DNA of 64,000 bases from Frigoribacterium faeni. GTDB lineage: Bacteria > Actinomycetota > Actinomycetes > Actinomycetales > Microbacteriaceae. The position numbers and the translations under genes are program-made. Numbering within the stretch: position 1 is the stretch's first letter; each line of letters begins with the position of its first letter. The stretch is from positions 1 through 64,000 of the forward strand of contig NZ_BJUV01000012.1 of assembly GCF_007988805.1 (NCBI RefSeq). Reading direction: 5' to 3'. The notes below the pieces were generated by a model that saw only the letters and a program-made list of their open reading frames with translations, ran no database searches and was not told the origin of the DNA. Shown one piece after another: positions 26,058-34,806 of the stretch.

Positions 26058-26109
26058 CTCTGGGGCTCGTCGAGCCCCACCCATCTTGGCCGATCACCCG
26101 AGGAGGCGC

Positions 26110-26568
26110 ATGCGCCGGCTCGTCCTGCAGCTCGCGCGGTACGGCACGGTCGGAGCGCTCGGCGTCGTGGTCGACCTCGGTCTCTTCAACGTCCTCCGCG
26201 CGACCGTGTTCGATCCGGAGCGACTGGACTCCGGCCCCGTGCTCGCCAAACTGGCCTCGGGGCTGATCGCCATCGTCGTCGTCTGGCTGGGCAACCGCTA
26301 CTGGACGTTCCGCGCGACGCGACGCCGTCGGGCGTTCCGCGAAGCCGCGGAATTCTTCGCCGTCGCGCTCGGGGGTCTGCTGATCGGGCTCGCCTGCCTC
26401 GGCGTGTCGCACTACGTGCTCGGCTTCCGCTCCGCGGCGGCCGACAACCTGTCGAGCAACGTGATCGGCCTCGCCCTGGGCTCGGCCTTCCGGTTCACCC
26501 TCTACAAGCTGTGGGTGTTCCACCCGGCTCGCACGTCCGTCGAGACGGACCCGGCACCGGCGCGCTGA
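26110..26568 (+). CDS. GtrA family membrane protein
   Basis: A protein of 152 residues with four hydrophobic helices. The family marks are the N-terminal ARYGTVGALGVVVDLGLFNV, NRYWTFR in the middle, and the C-terminal FRFTLYKLWVFH. GtrA-type proteins are thought to flip polyprenyl-linked sugars or assist their synthesis for decoration of surface glycans. ATG at 26110 has a strong aggagg site 3 bases away, so its spacing is a little short. It shares a bidirectional terminator with the convergent UDP-glucose dehydrogenase gene. Confidence 0.92.
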   Translation: MRRLVLQLARYGTVGALGVVVDLGLFNVLRATVFDPERLDSGPVLAKLASGLIAIVVVWLGNRYWTFRATRRRRAFREAAEFFAVALGGLLIGLACLGVSHYVLGFRSAAADNLSSNVIGLALGSAFRFTLYKLWVFHPARTSVETDPAPAR

Positions 26569-26578
26569 CCGCGGGACG

Positions 26579-26627
26579 CCGAGACGGGCGGGCGCCGGGC
26601 CTCGGCCCGTGCACCCGCCCGTCTCGG
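26579..26627. terminator. Bidirectional terminator, 14-bp stem
   Basis: ccgagacgggcggg (26579-26592) pairs perfectly with cccgcccgtctcgg (26614-26627) across a 21-base loop. It lies between the ends of two converging genes. Confidence 0.8.
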
Positions 26628-26637
26628 CTCCCCCGGC

Positions 26638-27942
26638 TCAGGGGCGGCCGAGACCGCGGTACTCGAATCCGGCGGCGCGGTAGGCGGCCGCGTCCAGCGT
26701 GTTGCGACCGTCGACGACGCGGGCGTGCGACACCAGCCCGGCCACGGCGGCGGGCTCGAGCTCGCGGAACTGCTTCCACTCGGTCAGGACGAGCACGACG
26801 TCGGCGCCGCGCAGAGCGGACTCGACGTCGGCGGCGTACTCCAGCTCGGGGGCGACGCGGCCCGCCGTGCCGTTCGCCTCGGGGTCGAAGGCGACGACCG
26901 ACGCGCCCCGGCCGTGGAGGCGGCGAGCCACGTCGAGGGCGGGCGAATCGCGGACGTCGTCGCTGTCGGGCTTGAAGGCGAGACCGAGGACGGCCACCCG
27001 GGCGCCGGAGACGTCGCCCACGAGCTCCTCGGCGAGAGCCACGACGCGGTCACGGCGGCGCAGGTTGATCGCGTCGACGTCGGAGAGGAACGCGAGCGAG
27101 TCGAGACCCAGCTCGTCGGCGCGCGCCTGGAAGGCGCGGATGTCCTTCGGCAGGCAGCCGCCGCCGAAGCCGATGCCGGCGTTGAGGAACCGACGGCCGA
27201 TGCGGGCGTCGTGCCCGATCGCGTCGGCGAGCTGGGTGACGTCCGCCCCGGTCGCCTCGGCGATCTCCGCTATGGCGTTGATGAACGAGATCTTCGTGGC
27301 CAGGAAGGCGTTGGCCGAGACCTTGACGAGCTCCGCCGTGGCGTAGTCCGTCACCAGTCGCGGCGTACCCGCCTCGAGCGCGGTGGCGTAGATGGCGTCG
27401 AGCTGGGCCGTGGCGCGCTCCCCCGCCTCGCCCGCCGGGACGCCGTACACGAAGCGGTCGGGGGTGATGGTGTCCTTCACGGCGAAACCCTCGCGGAGGA
27501 ACTCGGGGTTCCAGGCGAGGTCGGCTCCCGAGGAGGCGCGGACGAGCTCGCCGAGGCGGCTGGCCGTCCCGACCGGCACGGTCGACTTGCCGACGACGAG
27601 GTCGCCGTCCGCCAGGTGCGGCAGGAGGCCGCGGACGGCGGCGTCGACGTAGGTCAGGTCGGCCGCGTGGCTGCCCTTGGTCTGCGGCGTGCCGACGGCG
27701 ACGAAGTGGACCTCGGCGCCCGCGGCGTCGGCGAGGTCGGTCGAGAAGCGCAGCCGTCCCGACTCGAGCGCACGGGTCAGCACCTCGGGGAGCCCGGGCT
27801 CGAAGAACGGCGCCCGGCCGGCCGACAGCTCGTCGACCTTGTGCTGATCGACGTCGATGCCGACGACCTCGTGGCCGAGTTCGGCCATGCAGGCCGCGTG
27901 CACCGCGCCGAGATAACCGCAGCCGATCACAGAAATACGCAT
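26638..27942 (-). CDS. ugd: UDP-glucose 6-dehydrogenase
   Basis: Oxidises UDP-glucose to UDP-glucuronate with two NAD, giving an acidic sugar donor for surface polymers or glycolipids. It is 434 residues. The NAD site is MRISVIGCGYLG; GKSTVPVGT is the usual loop; the catalytic Cys263 sits in GFGGGCLPKDI; AVLGLAFKPDSDDVRDSPA opens the C-terminal UDP-binding domain. It starts with ATG 36 bases after the PH-domain gene, with an aaagg site, and likely shares its mRNA. Confidence 0.95.
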   Translation of the reverse strand: MRISVIGCGYLGAVHAACMAELGHEVVGIDVDQHKVDELSAGRAPFFEPGLPEVLTRALESGRLRFSTDLADAAGAEVHFVAVGTPQTKGSHAADLTYVDAAVRGLLPHLADGDLVVGKSTVPVGTASRLGELVRASSGADLAWNPEFLREGFAVKDTITPDRFVYGVPAGEAGERATAQLDAIYATALEAGTPRLVTDYATAELVKVSANAFLATKISFINAIAEIAEATGADVTQLADAIGHDARIGRRFLNAGIGFGGGCLPKDIRAFQARADELGLDSLAFLSDVDAINLRRRDRVVALAEELVGDVSGARVAVLGLAFKPDSDDVRDSPALDVARRLHGRGASVVAFDPEANGTAGRVAPELEYAADVESALRGADVVLVLTEWKQFRELEPAAVAGLVSHARVVDGRNTLDAAAYRAAGFEYRGLGRP

Positions 27943-27978
27943 GAAGACACCTTTTGTCGTTCGAGGAGCGGAACGGGG

Positions 27979-28530
27979 CTAGTCGCCGTTCCAGAAGGTC
28001 GATCCGTCGGCGCCCGCCGACTGATCGTGTTGCCGCCGCTGCGCGACGAAGTTCGTGTTCGATTCCATCATGTCGTGAAGCGTCGACTGCACGAGGTCCG
28101 CGCCCGGCACGTCCCACAACACGACCGGACGGTCGAGTCCGCTGTTGATCAGCACGTCGCCGCTGCGGAAGAGGCTCTGCACGCCGTTCTTCCGGACCGT
28201 CAGGTCGTAGCCGCGGCTGTGCAGGAGCTCCTGGCGGGTGCGGACCAGCAGGCCGCGACGCAGGATGATGCGCCGGGTGGTGATCACGTAGTGACGGCCG
28301 AGCCACACCAGCAGCGGCACGACCCAGACCAGCACGATGACGACGACGGCCGCCCCGAGCAGCGCCCAGTTCTGCCAGTCCGCCTCGAAGCGGCCGCCGA
28401 AGTAGCCGGCGGCGCCGCAGACGGCCACGAGGGCGACGGACGGCCAGAACATGACCCGCGAGTGCGGTCGGAGCCGCGCGACGACGGCCTCGGGGGCCTG
28501 CTGGTCGACGGAGCTCATGGGGTCATTCAT
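27979..28530 (-). CDS. Membrane protein with bacterial PH (DUF304-like) domain
   Basis: A protein of 183 residues. Two hydrophobic helices (about residues 35-75) are followed by a PH-like beta region (YVITTRRIILRRGLLVRTRQ, LWDVPGADLVQSTLHD) that resembles bPH_2 / DUF304 proteins. These are membrane proteins of unclear role. ATG at 28530 overlaps the birA stop by eight bases; a second ATG four codons later (28518) is just as likely, since neither has a clear ribosome binding site. The end is polar and rich in Gln and Asp. Confidence 0.8.
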   Translation of the reverse strand: MNDPMSSVDQQAPEAVVARLRPHSRVMFWPSVALVAVCGAAGYFGGRFEADWQNWALLGAAVVVIVLVWVVPLLVWLGRHYVITTRRIILRRGLLVRTRQELLHSRGYDLTVRKNGVQSLFRSGDVLINSGLDRPVVLWDVPGADLVQSTLHDMMESNTNFVAQRRQHDQSAGADGSTFWNGD

Positions 28531-29302
28531 AGCGCAGATGGGTGACGTCACCGGAGGACACCGCCACGTCGTGTCCGGAACGGGACCGGACGACGAGTCG
28601 ACCCGAGGGGTCGAGCTCCGTGGCGACCCCCACCAGATCGGACCCGTCGGGCAGCTCGACGCGGACGTCCCTCCCGAGGGTCGTGCATTCGGACGAGACG
28701 CGGGAGCGCAGCCCGGCGGCCTCGGCGTCGCCGCCCGCGGCCGACAGCGCGTCGAGCGCGGAGAGGACCTCGTCGAGGAACCCGGCCAGGACCCGGTCCG
28801 CGATGTCGGCGGCCGGGCCGTCGACCCCGTGCAGGGCGAGGGACGTCGACGTGGGGGTGGGCAGCCGGTCCGCCGGGATGGTGAGGTTCACGCCCACGCC
28901 GACCACGACCGCGCCGTCGGGTCGGAGCTCGGCGAGGATGCCGCACACCTTGAGACCGTCGATCTGCACGTCGTTGGGCCACTTGACCCCGATGACCCCG
29001 GCGTCGGCCGCCACCAGGCCGGACAGGGAGGCGCGCATCGCGACGCCGGCGATCAGCGGCAGCCAGCCCAGCGCGGCCGCGTCGAGCCCGCGGGGCTCGA
29101 GGACGACGCTCGCGGCCAGGGTCTCGCCGTCGGGCGCCGACCACGACCGGTCGAGACGGCCACGACCGGACGTCTGACGGAGCGTCGCGACGACGCTGCC
29201 GTGCCGGAGGTCGGTCCGGCCGAGCAGATCGGCGTTGGTCGACCCGGTCGTCTCGGGATGCTCGAGGTGCGCCGCCCGCGAGGAGCTGAGAGGGAAGGTC
29301 AC
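28523..29302 (-). CDS. birA: Biotin-[acetyl-CoA-carboxylase] ligase
   Basis: Attaches biotin to the carrier lysine of acyl-CoA carboxylase. It is 259 residues and lacks the N-terminal DNA-binding domain of E. coli BirA, so it is a mono-functional ligase. The core motifs are [21 protein letters not shown] (the biotinyl-AMP loop) and [21 protein letters not shown]. It lies divergent to accD, its client pathway. GTG at 29302 is 6 bases after a TAGGCT box, implying a leaderless transcript. Confidence 0.95.
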   Translation of the reverse strand: MTFPLSSSRAAHLEHPETTGSTNADLLGRTDLRHGSVVATLRQTSGRGRLDRSWSAPDGETLAASVVLEPRGLDAAALGWLPLIAGVAMRASLSGLVAADAGVIGVKWPNDVQIDGLKVCGILAELRPDGAVVVGVGVNLTIPADRLPTPTSTSLALHGVDGPAADIADRVLAGFLDEVLSALDALSAAGGDAEAAGLRSRVSSECTTLGRDVRVELPDGSDLVGVATELDPSGRLVVRSRSGHDVAVSSGDVTHLRYE

Positions 29303-29308
29303 CGCGAC

Positions 29309-29314
29309 AGCCTA
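29309..29314 (-). promoter_or_regulatory. -10 box TAGGCT of birA
   Basis: Minus-strand TAGGCT, 6 bases before the birA GTG. Confidence 0.6.
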
Positions 29315-29404
29315 CGGCTCGTGGCGCCGGGTGTTGACGAGTTCCACCACAGAGCGGTCCGCGCACGCGTGGAAACCTCCAACGGCTCGCGTCGACGTGG
29401 TCAG

Positions 29405-29410
29405 TAGAGT
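29405..29410 (+). promoter_or_regulatory. -10 box TAGAGT of accD
   Basis: Plus-strand TAGAGT, 7 bases before the accD GTG. No ribosome binding site fits in the space. Confidence 0.65.
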
Positions 29411-29417
29411 GAAGCGC

Positions 29418-31043
29418 GTGACTTCCGACGCGACTCCCTCCCCCGAGACGACCGACAGCGCCCAGCCCGATCTGCACACGACGGCCGGCAAGCTGGCCGA
29501 CCTCCGGGCCCGCTATCACGAGGCCGTGACCGCGAGCGGCGAGGCGGCCGTCGCCAAGCAGCACGCCAAGGGCAAGAAGACGGCCCGCGAGCGCATCGAC
29601 CAGCTGCTCGACCCGGGGTCCTTCGTCGAGCTCGACGAGTTCGTCCGGCACCGCACCCACGCCTTCGGCATGGAGGCCAAGCGCCCCTACGGCGACGCCG
29701 TGGTCACCGGCACGGGCACCATCCACGGGCGTCAGGTCGCCGTCTACAGCCAGGACTTCACCATCTTCGGCGGATCGCTCGGCGAGGTCGCCGGCGAGAA
29801 GATCATCAAGGTCATGGAGCTCGCCATCAAGACCGGCGTGCCGATCCTGGGCATCCTCGACTCCGGCGGGGCGCGCATCCAGGAGGGCGTCGTCGCCCTC
29901 GGCAAGTACGGCGAGATCTTCCGCCTGAACACGGCCGCCTCCGGCGTCATCCCGCAGATCTCGCTCATCATGGGCCCGGCGGCCGGAGGCGCGGTGTACT
30001 CCCCCGCGCTCACCGACTTCGTGATCATGGTCGACAAGACGAGCCACATGTTCGTCACCGGACCGGACGTCATCAAGACCGTCACCGGCGAGGACGTCGG
30101 CTTCGAGGAGCTCGGCGGCGCGCTGACCCACAACAAGGTCAGCGGCGTCTCGCACTACCTCGCCAGCGACGAGGACGACGCGCTCGACTACGCCCGGTCG
30201 CTGCTGTCGTTCCTGCCCGACAACAACCTGTCCGAGCCCCAGATCTTCGAGCGGACCGTCGAGCTCGAGACCACGGACCACGACCGCGTGCTCGACACAC
30301 TGATCCCCGACAGCCCCAACCAGCCCTACGACGTGACGACCGTCATCGAGCACGTGGTCGACGACGGCGAGTTCCTCGAGGTGCAGCCGCTGTTCGCCCC
30401 GAACATCGTGATCGGCTTCGGCCGGGTCGAGGGCCGCTCGGTCGGCATCATCGCGAACCAGCCCTCCGCGATGGCCGGCACGCTGAACATCGAGGCCGGC
30501 GAGAAGGCGAGCCGCTTCGTCCGGTTCTGCGACGCGTTCGGCATCCCAATCCTCACGCTCGTCGACGTGCCGGGCTACCTGCCCGGCACCGACCAGGAGT
30601 GGACCGGCGTCATCCGACGCGGGGCCAAGCTGCTCTACGCCTACGCCGAGGCGACGGTCCCGCTCGTGACCGTCATCACCCGCAAGGCCTATGGCGGCGC
30701 GTACATCGTCATGGGCTCCAAGCAGCTCGGAGCCGACATCAACCTCGCCTGGCCGACGGCGGAGATCGCCGTCATGGGCGGTCAGGGCGCGGTGAACATC
30801 CTGTACCGCAACGAGATCAAGGCGGCCGAGGCCGCAGGCGAGGACGTCGCCGCCGTCAGGACCCGACTCGCCAACGAGTACACCTACAACGTGGCGAGCC
30901 CGTTCCTCGCCGCCGAGCGCGGCGAGCTCGACGGCGTGATCGAGCCCTCGGCGACCCGGGTCGCCGTCGTCAAGGCCCTCCGCGCCCTGCGCACGAAGCG
31001 CGCCACCCAGCCGCCCAAGAAGCACGGGAACATCCCCCTGTGA
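29418..31043 (+). CDS. accD: Acyl-CoA carboxylase beta (carboxyltransferase) subunit
   Basis: Transfers CO2 from biotin to acetyl- or propionyl-CoA, giving malonyl- or methylmalonyl-CoA. It is 541 residues, normal for actinobacterial AccD/PccB proteins. Two carboxyltransferase domains are visible: the N-terminal one with [26 protein letters not shown] and the oxyanion-hole [10 protein letters not shown]; the C-terminal one with [12 protein letters not shown] and [16 protein letters not shown] at 29418 was chosen from the -10 box 7 bases before it. The epsilon subunit follows with a GTGA overlap, and accBC lies 5.8 kb downstream. Confidence 0.95.
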   Translation: MTSDATPSPETTDSAQPDLHTTAGKLADLRARYHEAVTASGEAAVAKQHAKGKKTARERIDQLLDPGSFVELDEFVRHRTHAFGMEAKRPYGDAVVTGTGTIHGRQVAVYSQDFTIFGGSLGEVAGEKIIKVMELAIKTGVPILGILDSGGARIQEGVVALGKYGEIFRLNTAASGVIPQISLIMGPAAGGAVYSPALTDFVIMVDKTSHMFVTGPDVIKTVTGEDVGFEELGGALTHNKVSGVSHYLASDEDDALDYARSLLSFLPDNNLSEPQIFERTVELETTDHDRVLDTLIPDSPNQPYDVTTVIEHVVDDGEFLEVQPLFAPNIVIGFGRVEGRSVGIIANQPSAMAGTLNIEAGEKASRFVRFCDAFGIPILTLVDVPGYLPGTDQEWTGVIRRGAKLLYAYAEATVPLVTVITRKAYGGAYIVMGSKQLGADINLAWPTAEIAVMGGQGAVNILYRNEIKAAEAAGEDVAAVRTRLANEYTYNVASPFLAAERGELDGVIEPSATRVAVVKALRALRTKRATQPPKKHGNIPL

Positions 31044-31309
31044 GCGGGCGGCACGCGGCGGAGACTCCGGTGGACCCCGAGGAGGCGCGCCCGATGGACG
31101 ACGTCGTGCTCCGGGTCGTGGCGGGTCGGCCCACCGACGACGAGCTCGCGGCCGTGACCGCGGTGCTCGCGGCGCTGGAGGCCGAGGCGGCCGCCACCGC
31201 CGAGGTGGCGCACGCTCCCGCGGCGGTGTCGGCCTGGTACCGCTCCTCTCGCCGGCTCCGTGGCCCCGTCGTGCCCGGCCCCGGGCACTGGCGCGGGTTC
31301 TCCGGCTGA
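31040..31309 (+). CDS. accE: Acyl-CoA carboxylase epsilon subunit
   Basis: A protein of 89 residues, or 71 if the ATG at 31094 is used. Small epsilon subunits are specific to actinobacterial acyl-CoA carboxylases, where they stabilise or stimulate the alpha-beta complex. The family features are [20 protein letters not shown] and the C-terminal aromatic/basic stretch ([12 protein letters not shown]). The upstream GTG overlaps the accD stop (GTGA), while the ATG has gaggag about 10 bases before it; the length of the polar N-terminus is therefore uncertain. Confidence 0.88.
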   Translation: MSGRHAAETPVDPEEARPMDDVVLRVVAGRPTDDELAAVTAVLAALEAEAAATAEVAHAPAAVSAWYRSSRRLRGPVVPGPGHWRGFSG

Positions 31310-31520
31310 CCCCGCGTCCACCGGTCCGCTCTCCGTACCATCTGGTTTGTCCCCCGGCCCGACGGGTCGATCGCGCCTCCTGATCGGCCGATCCCCGCCG
31401 TTGCGGGCACCCGAACGGGGGTAGACCGGTCAATCGTCCCCTGACTGTCCCCCTAAATGACGACTTTGCACTTCGAGCCGCGACCGGCATTATTACTTGT
31501 GCTAGGTGTCTCTCTCAGAG

Positions 31521-31550
31521 TTACACCACCGTTTGAGAACCAACTAGGGT
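31521..31550 (+). promoter_or_regulatory. Candidate promoter TTACAC-18-TAGGGT
   Basis: TTACAC (31521-31526) and TAGGGT (31545-31550) are spaced by 18 bases. An inverted repeat gagaacc/ggttctc (31535-31541 and 31556-31562) flanks the -10 box, and ggtgt/acacc (31505-31509 and 31523-31527) overlaps the -35 box. Either could be an operator. Confidence 0.4.
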
Positions 31551-31575
31551 AAGCGGGTTCTCTTTCGGGGGCGGG

Positions 31576-31604
31576 TCAGGGCGGCATTCGGGTTGCCGCC
31601 CTGA
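31576..31604. terminator. Hairpin, 11-bp stem
   Basis: tcagggcggca (31576-31586) and tgccgccctga (31594-31604) pair perfectly. It may terminate accDE read-through or be part of the RNA candidate. Confidence 0.45.
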
Positions 31605-31616
31605 TCCGGGATCTTC

Positions 31617-31647
31617 CAGAAGGGCCGGACATCGTCCGGCCCTTCTG
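31617..31647. terminator. Hairpin, 14-bp stem, between convergent units
   Basis: cagaagggccggac (31617-31630) and gtccggcccttctg (31634-31647) pair perfectly around a 3-base loop. In the minus direction it follows the two-component operon; in the plus direction it would end the RNA candidate. Confidence 0.7.
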
Positions 31648-31703
31648 TTCGTCCCCCGCCGTTCGCTTCCGCCGACGCGTCCCGTGGCCTCGGAGGCCGG
31701 GAC

Positions 31704-32762
31704 TCAGGCTCGGACGTCGTCCGACGACCGCGGGATCTGCAGCCAGAGCTGGACCTCGTCGTCGTCGTCGTCCTCGTCGGCACCGACCGAGCCGGCCCGG
31801 CCGAGGGCGTTCGAGCTGAGGTCCGGCGACCCCAGGCCCACGACCGTCACGGCGTCGTCCCCGCCGCCGGGGACGGTGCGGATGATGATGCGGTCCGCCG
31901 TCGATCCGTGCAGGGCCTCCGCCAGCGACCGATGGATGCGGGCCAGCTCGTCGCCCTCGATGTCGTCGATGCCGCCCTCGTCGAGCAGGCTCACCACGGC
32001 GCCGCGTCGCCGGGCCGCCATGACCTCGCGTCGGACGTCGTCGTCGAGGAGGCGCCTCCCGCGGATCTCGTCGCGGATCGCGCCCTCGAGGTTGAGGCAC
32101 TCCTGTCGCTGCTCGGGCGTCAGGTCGCCGTCCTGCGCGACGATGGCGAGCAACATGGGCCGCGCGGTCCGGCCGGTCTGCACCAGACGGTACTGGCGCT
32201 CGTTGATGTGCGCCTCCTGGGCCGCCTGCCAGTCCGCCGCCTCGTGCTCCGCGAGGATGAACTCCCGGGTCTCGCGACTGGCCCGCGTGAGGGTCGACGA
32301 GATGGCCGTGGCGAACGCCACCCAGGTCACGCTCCCGACCACGCCGAGGTCGGCGAGCGAGCCGAGGCCGCTCCACGCCACGCCGTGCACCGCCATGAAC
32401 CCGACGCCCAGCCACGCGAACCACTGACGTCGCCGCGTCGCGACGATCACCATGAGGGTCCCGATGGCGGCCACGTACCAGGTCGCGTAGCCGTTCGCGT
32501 CGCCGGGGTCGAGCTGAGAGGTGATCTGGAGCGGGATGACGACGCTGACGGCGAGGGCGAAGGCGGCCGTCCAGGCCGGCATCGCCGCGCGCCTGCTCGG
32601 CCACAGCGCGGCCACCGTCGCGGTCGCGTAGGCGACCATGCAGGCGAGGACGGGCCACGGGTCGTCGAACCGGTCGAGGGAGACCCCCGCGAGCACCAGG
32701 TGGTAGCAGGAGAAGACCGCGGCGAGGAGGACGATGAGCCACCGCGGGACGGAGACCCTCAC
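31704..32762 (-). CDS. Membrane protein with degenerate histidine-kinase-like cytoplasmic part
   Basis: A protein of 352 residues, last gene of the two-component operon, starting with GTG inside the stop of the kinase before it. About five or six hydrophobic helices fill residues 8-150. The cytoplasmic part has a helical stretch (TREFILAEHEAADWQAAQEA) where a dimerisation domain would be, but no phosphorylatable His box. The region where the ATPase would lie (RIHRSLAEALHGSTADRIII) lacks clear N and G boxes. There is an acidic run (five Asp in a row) near the end. It may be a non-catalytic kinase partner or sensor. Confidence 0.7.
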   Translation of the reverse strand: MRVSVPRWLIVLLAAVFSCYHLVLAGVSLDRFDDPWPVLACMVAYATATVAALWPSRRAAMPAWTAAFALAVSVVIPLQITSQLDPGDANGYATWYVAAIGTLMVIVATRRRQWFAWLGVGFMAVHGVAWSGLGSLADLGVVGSVTWVAFATAISSTLTRASRETREFILAEHEAADWQAAQEAHINERQYRLVQTGRTARPMLLAIVAQDGDLTPEQRQECLNLEGAIRDEIRGRRLLDDDVRREVMAARRRGAVVSLLDEGGIDDIEGDELARIHRSLAEALHGSTADRIIIRTVPGGGDDAVTVVGLGSPDLSSNALGRAGSVGADEDDDDDEVQLWLQIPRSSDDVRA

Positions 32763-34015
32763 GAGAGGCGCCCCGGCAACGGCCCGGCGACGTCGCCGCT
32801 CGGCCAGAGCAGGCGAATGACGGTCCCGACCCCCGGGCGCGACTCGATGCAGGCCCGACCGCCGGCGTTGCCGAGGCGCTCCACGATCGAGACGCGCACT
32901 CCCAGCCGCTCCGCCGGGACGACCTCGGGGTCGAAGCCCGCGCCGGTGTCGCCGACCTCGATCAGGGCGCCTCCCTCGGGGCTCGCCTCGACGCTGATCC
33001 ACCGGTGCACGCCCGGTCCGTCCCCCGCGTGCTGCGAGCTGTTCACGAACGCCTGGACGGCGGCACTGTACAGGGCCTCCGCGGCCGCGGCCGGGACGGA
33101 GCGATCGCCGAGGTCGTGCGCCCGCAGCTCGACGGCCACGCCCATCTCGGCGCTGACCGTCACGAGCCTCCCGCGCATCGACTCGAGGGTCGTCGTCGAC
33201 TCGTCGAACGGCGTCGACGCGGCCGCCGACGCCAGGTGGGCGACGGCGTTCCGAGCCATGTTGGTCGCGAGCACCCTCTCATCCGGCGAGTAGGCGCGAG
33301 CGGCCTGGATGAACGTGGTCAGCACGCTGTCGTGCACGATGGCGTCGACCTGCACGCGCTCGAGCTCCGTGGCGTGCTCGCGGATCGCGTTCGAGTATCG
33401 GGCGACGGCCGTCGCCTGGGCGGCGTCGACGTTGGCCGACGCCTGCCGCAGGATCAGCACGAGGATGAGCACCGCACCGCCGAGCAGGATCGCGTACGTC
33501 GAGTCCAGGGTCGCCCGCGACAACGACACCGCGCCTCCCGACGGGGTCAGCCGGATGAGCCCGTAGACCAGAGGCGCGACGAAGAGGTACCCGATGGCGA
33601 TCCACGCGGTGAACGCGTAGGCCGCGGCCGCCGTGGCGACGGTGCAGAGGTACCAGAGCCAGGGCACCGACGGCTGGACGACGCTCGGATCCTGGACGGC
33701 GAGGGGCCAGGTGATCAGGGCGATCAGGTACGAGATCGCGACGAACGCGCTGGCGGTGTCGACGCCCCGGACGACGACGCTCGCGACGCCGATGGCGAGG
33801 AAGCCGCCGAACATGGCGATGCCGAAGATCCACGCCCAGGCGATCTGCATGGTGCCGATCTGGCCGAGCATCGTCGGGAACGTCTGGATGCCGAAGACGA
33901 GTCCGGCCACGGCGACGACGCGGCCGAGCACCTTCTCGAACAGAGCCCGACTGATCGGGTTCCGCGAGGTGCGCGGCGGCGGGGTCGGCCCGGCGGGTGC
34001 CGGGTCAGCGGCCAT
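32759..34015 (-). CDS. Sensor histidine kinase (NarL-type partner)
   Basis: A protein of 418 residues. About six membrane helices (residues 28-205) precede a dimerisation segment with VDAIVHDSVLTTFIQAAR, where His in IVHD is the likely phosphorylation site. The ATPase domain has VNSSQHAGDG (N box), VGDTGAGFDP (G1) and RLGVRVSIVERLGNAGG. This layout matches the LiaS/NarX-like kinases that pair with LuxR-type regulators. ATG at 34015 lies 11 bases inside the regulator gene; its stop overlaps the next gene. The signal sensed is unknown, as the extracytoplasmic loops are short, which suggests sensing in the membrane. Confidence 0.88.
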   Translation of the reverse strand: MAADPAPAGPTPPPRTSRNPISRALFEKVLGRVVAVAGLVFGIQTFPTMLGQIGTMQIAWAWIFGIAMFGGFLAIGVASVVVRGVDTASAFVAISYLIALITWPLAVQDPSVVQPSVPWLWYLCTVATAAAAYAFTAWIAIGYLFVAPLVYGLIRLTPSGGAVSLSRATLDSTYAILLGGAVLILVLILRQASANVDAAQATAVARYSNAIREHATELERVQVDAIVHDSVLTTFIQAARAYSPDERVLATNMARNAVAHLASAAASTPFDESTTTLESMRGRLVTVSAEMGVAVELRAHDLGDRSVPAAAAEALYSAAVQAFVNSSQHAGDGPGVHRWISVEASPEGGALIEVGDTGAGFDPEVVPAERLGVRVSIVERLGNAGGRACIESRPGVGTVIRLLWPSGDVAGPLPGRLS

Positions 34016-34709
34016 CGCCGCCGTCCGCGTCGAGGCCGGGCAGGATGCCGTCCTCGACGGCGCGGCGGAGCAGGTCGACCTTGGTCGGCGCCGGGCGGCC
34101 CACCTCGACGTACTTCACCCGGATCCGGTCGAGGTACTCCCGCGCCGTGGAGTAGCCGATGCCGAGCTGCTGCGCGGCCAGCTTGAGGGGCAGGCCCGAG
34201 GCGTAGAGATGCAGGATCTCGCGCTCGCGTCGACCGAGCTGGGCCTTGGCGAAGTCGCGGTCGGCGTCGATCGCGCTGGCCCACTCGAGGTTGTTCAGCA
34301 CGTCGCCCCGGGCGACGGTGGCGACGGCGGCCATGACGGTCTTGGTCGCGGACGATTTGGGGATCACGCCGGCGGCGCCGGCGGCGAGGGCCTCGCGGAC
34401 CGAGGCGACCCGGTCGGCGATGCTGTGCACGAGCACGGCCGAGCCGGTCGCCTGGACGCGCTTGACGTTCTCGGTGACGGTCGACCCGTCGCCGAGCGAG
34501 AGGTCGAGCACGACGACGTCGACCTCACGGCCGGCGAGGTTCTCGACGAACTCCTGCACGCCGGCCGCGGTGAGGATCACGTCGAAGCCCTCGTTCTGAC
34601 AGGCGGCCGGGATGCCGAGGCGGACGGACTCGTGGTCGTCGACGATGGCGACGCGGACGGCCGGGGACGAGGCGGCGTGGGTGGTCGGGTCCGTCGAGAG
34701 CTCTGTCAC
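34005..34709 (-). CDS. LuxR/NarL-family response regulator
   Basis: A protein of 234 residues. The receiver domain has the acidic pair Asp24-Asp25 (IVDDHES), the phosphorylated Asp69 in VVVLDLSLGDGS, a Ser in VHSIADR and Lys in IPKSSA. The output domain is a LuxR-type helix-turn-helix (LGRREREILHLYASGLPLKL ... YSTAREYLDRIRVKY). It is first in the operon with the two membrane partners. GTG at 34709 has gaaggaac upstream and a TACGAT -10 box about 60 bases away. Target genes are not visible from the sequence. Confidence 0.93.
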   Translation of the reverse strand: MTELSTDPTTHAASSPAVRVAIVDDHESVRLGIPAACQNEGFDVILTAAGVQEFVENLAGREVDVVVLDLSLGDGSTVTENVKRVQATGSAVLVHSIADRVASVREALAAGAAGVIPKSSATKTVMAAVATVARGDVLNNLEWASAIDADRDFAKAQLGRREREILHLYASGLPLKLAAQQLGIGYSTAREYLDRIRVKYVEVGRPAPTKVDLLRRAVEDGILPGLDADGGDGR

Positions 34710-34768
34710 GGTGTTCCTTCGGTCGATGTGCGTCCGGGTCCCTGAATTCCCGGGCGTGCACGTCGGCC

Positions 34769-34774
34769 ATCGTA
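34769..34774 (-). promoter_or_regulatory. -10 box TACGAT of the two-component operon
   Basis: Minus-strand TACGAT, 59 bases before the response regulator GTG, in the gap behind the methyltransferase gene. Confidence 0.55.
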
Positions 34775-34806
34775 TCGGCTGAACGAGGGCCGGACAGAGC
34801 CCGGGG

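Larger units (their letters stand above)
31557..31647 (+). ncRNA. Candidate small RNA with two hairpins
   Basis: A transcript from the promoter at 31521-31550 would begin near 31557 and run through an 11-bp stem (31576-31604, loop of 7) and a 14-bp stem (31617-31647, loop of 3). The second stem would also act as its terminator. It would be about 90 nt long. There is no start codon with a ribosome binding site. I do not recognise a known RNA family. The hairpins alone could equally be terminators for accDE and for the convergent operon. Confidence 0.3.
31310..31703. other. Long intergenic region with AT-richer core and tandem hairpins
   Basis: The only gene-free stretch above 300 bases in the window, between the 3' ends of accE and a convergent kinase-like gene. 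The part from about 31455 to 31570 is visibly richer in A and T than its surroundings. It contains several -10-like boxes (for example TACCAT at 31336 and TAGGGT at 31545), two inverted repeats and two strong hairpins. I see no convincing open reading frame in it. The right-hand half may encode a small RNA. Confidence 0.6.

Noticed and set aside
26062-26078. Riboswitch in the leader of the GtrA gene
   Set aside because: Only a single 7-bp hairpin is present in a leader of about 45 bases. That is too little for a ligand-binding RNA.
31320-31460. 6C small RNA with C-rich loops
   Set aside because: There are several runs of four or five C, but I could not form the two stems with C-rich loops that define the family.
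31752-31775. Repeated gtc triplets resembling a microsatellite
   Set aside because: They encode the acidic (poly-Asp) run near the C-terminus of the gene at 31704-32762, so coding explains them.
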